DNA from: a virus
DNA: 39,360 nt
Direction: 5' to 3' (one strand)
IMG/VR virus record: IMGVR_UViG_3300044712_001727
Location: 1-39,360 of that record
Position 1 is the stretch's first letter. Every line of letters begins with the position of its first letter. A model generated the notes under the pieces. It did no database searches, was not told where the DNA came from, and saw nothing but the letters and a program-made list of their open reading frames with translations. This document shows, in pieces, positions 39,360 to 39,360 of this stretch. The position numbers were made by a program, and so were the translations under genes.

Positions 39360-39360
39360 G
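39234..39360. repeat. Exact 127-bp repeat at the right window end
   Basis: Identical to 38674-38800, with the first mismatch at 39233 against 38673. With the left-end repeat of equal length it indicates a de Bruijn breakpoint (k=127). Confidence 0.85.

Overview
The window reads as an almost complete genome of a temperate, long-tailed (siphovirus-type) phage of about 39.7 kb that carries a diversity-generating retroelement (DGR). Nearly all genes are on the minus strand. A lysogeny block at 9957-14121 is on the plus strand. Host identity cannot be read directly. The strong AGGAGG-type ribosome sites, moderate-to-high GC and a dockerin-like secreted protein at 11629 fit a Gram-negative bacterium, and the Rz/Rz1 spanin pair supports an outer membrane. 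A Geobacter/Desulfuromonas-type host is only a guess.

Layout, following minus-strand transcription. (1) Early/replication operon, 9918 down to 371: small DNA-binding and membrane proteins in ATGA-coupled chains, a MazG-like protein, a CHC2-type primase-helicase, an iteron-like repeat region that may be the replication origin (4364-4640), a displaced minor tail Z-like gene, a zinc-finger protein, a full-length DnaN-like sliding clamp and a cysteine-rich unknown. The first DGR target gene, cut by the left window edge, follows. (2) DGR, 39359 down to 36511: two complete target genes with DUF1566/C-type-lectin-like variable regions, Avd, the template repeat (TR) and a reverse transcriptase. Both variable regions differ from the 100-bp TR only at coding-strand adenines (21 and 20 substitutions by my hand count). 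(3) Late operon, 36476 down to 14378: terminase small and large subunits, an HTH protein, a three-gene AT-rich cassette with its own promoter, a DUF6148-like protein, portal, S49 protease with a nested scaffold start, a head decoration-like protein, gpT-like major capsid, connector genes, a lysis cassette, major tail protein, the G/GT tail chaperones, tape measure, tail-tip proteins and tail-fibre-like proteins. It ends at a terminator (14141-14165). (4) Plus-strand lysogeny block: small regulators, a CI-like repressor, three copies of a 23-bp palindromic operator, a secreted dockerin/Cys-Pro-repeat/propeller protein and a large serine integrase, with a candidate attP just downstream.

Both window ends are exact 127-bp copies of internal sequence. 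This is what a k=127 de Bruijn assembly leaves at unresolved repeats, and it allows the window to be closed into a circle containing at least three tandem DGR target genes. The most rewarding items are the DGR and its mosaic targets, the predicted -1 frameshift site with an H-type pseudoknot in the tail chaperone, the three-copy operator, the iteron region and the cassette at 32160-33111.
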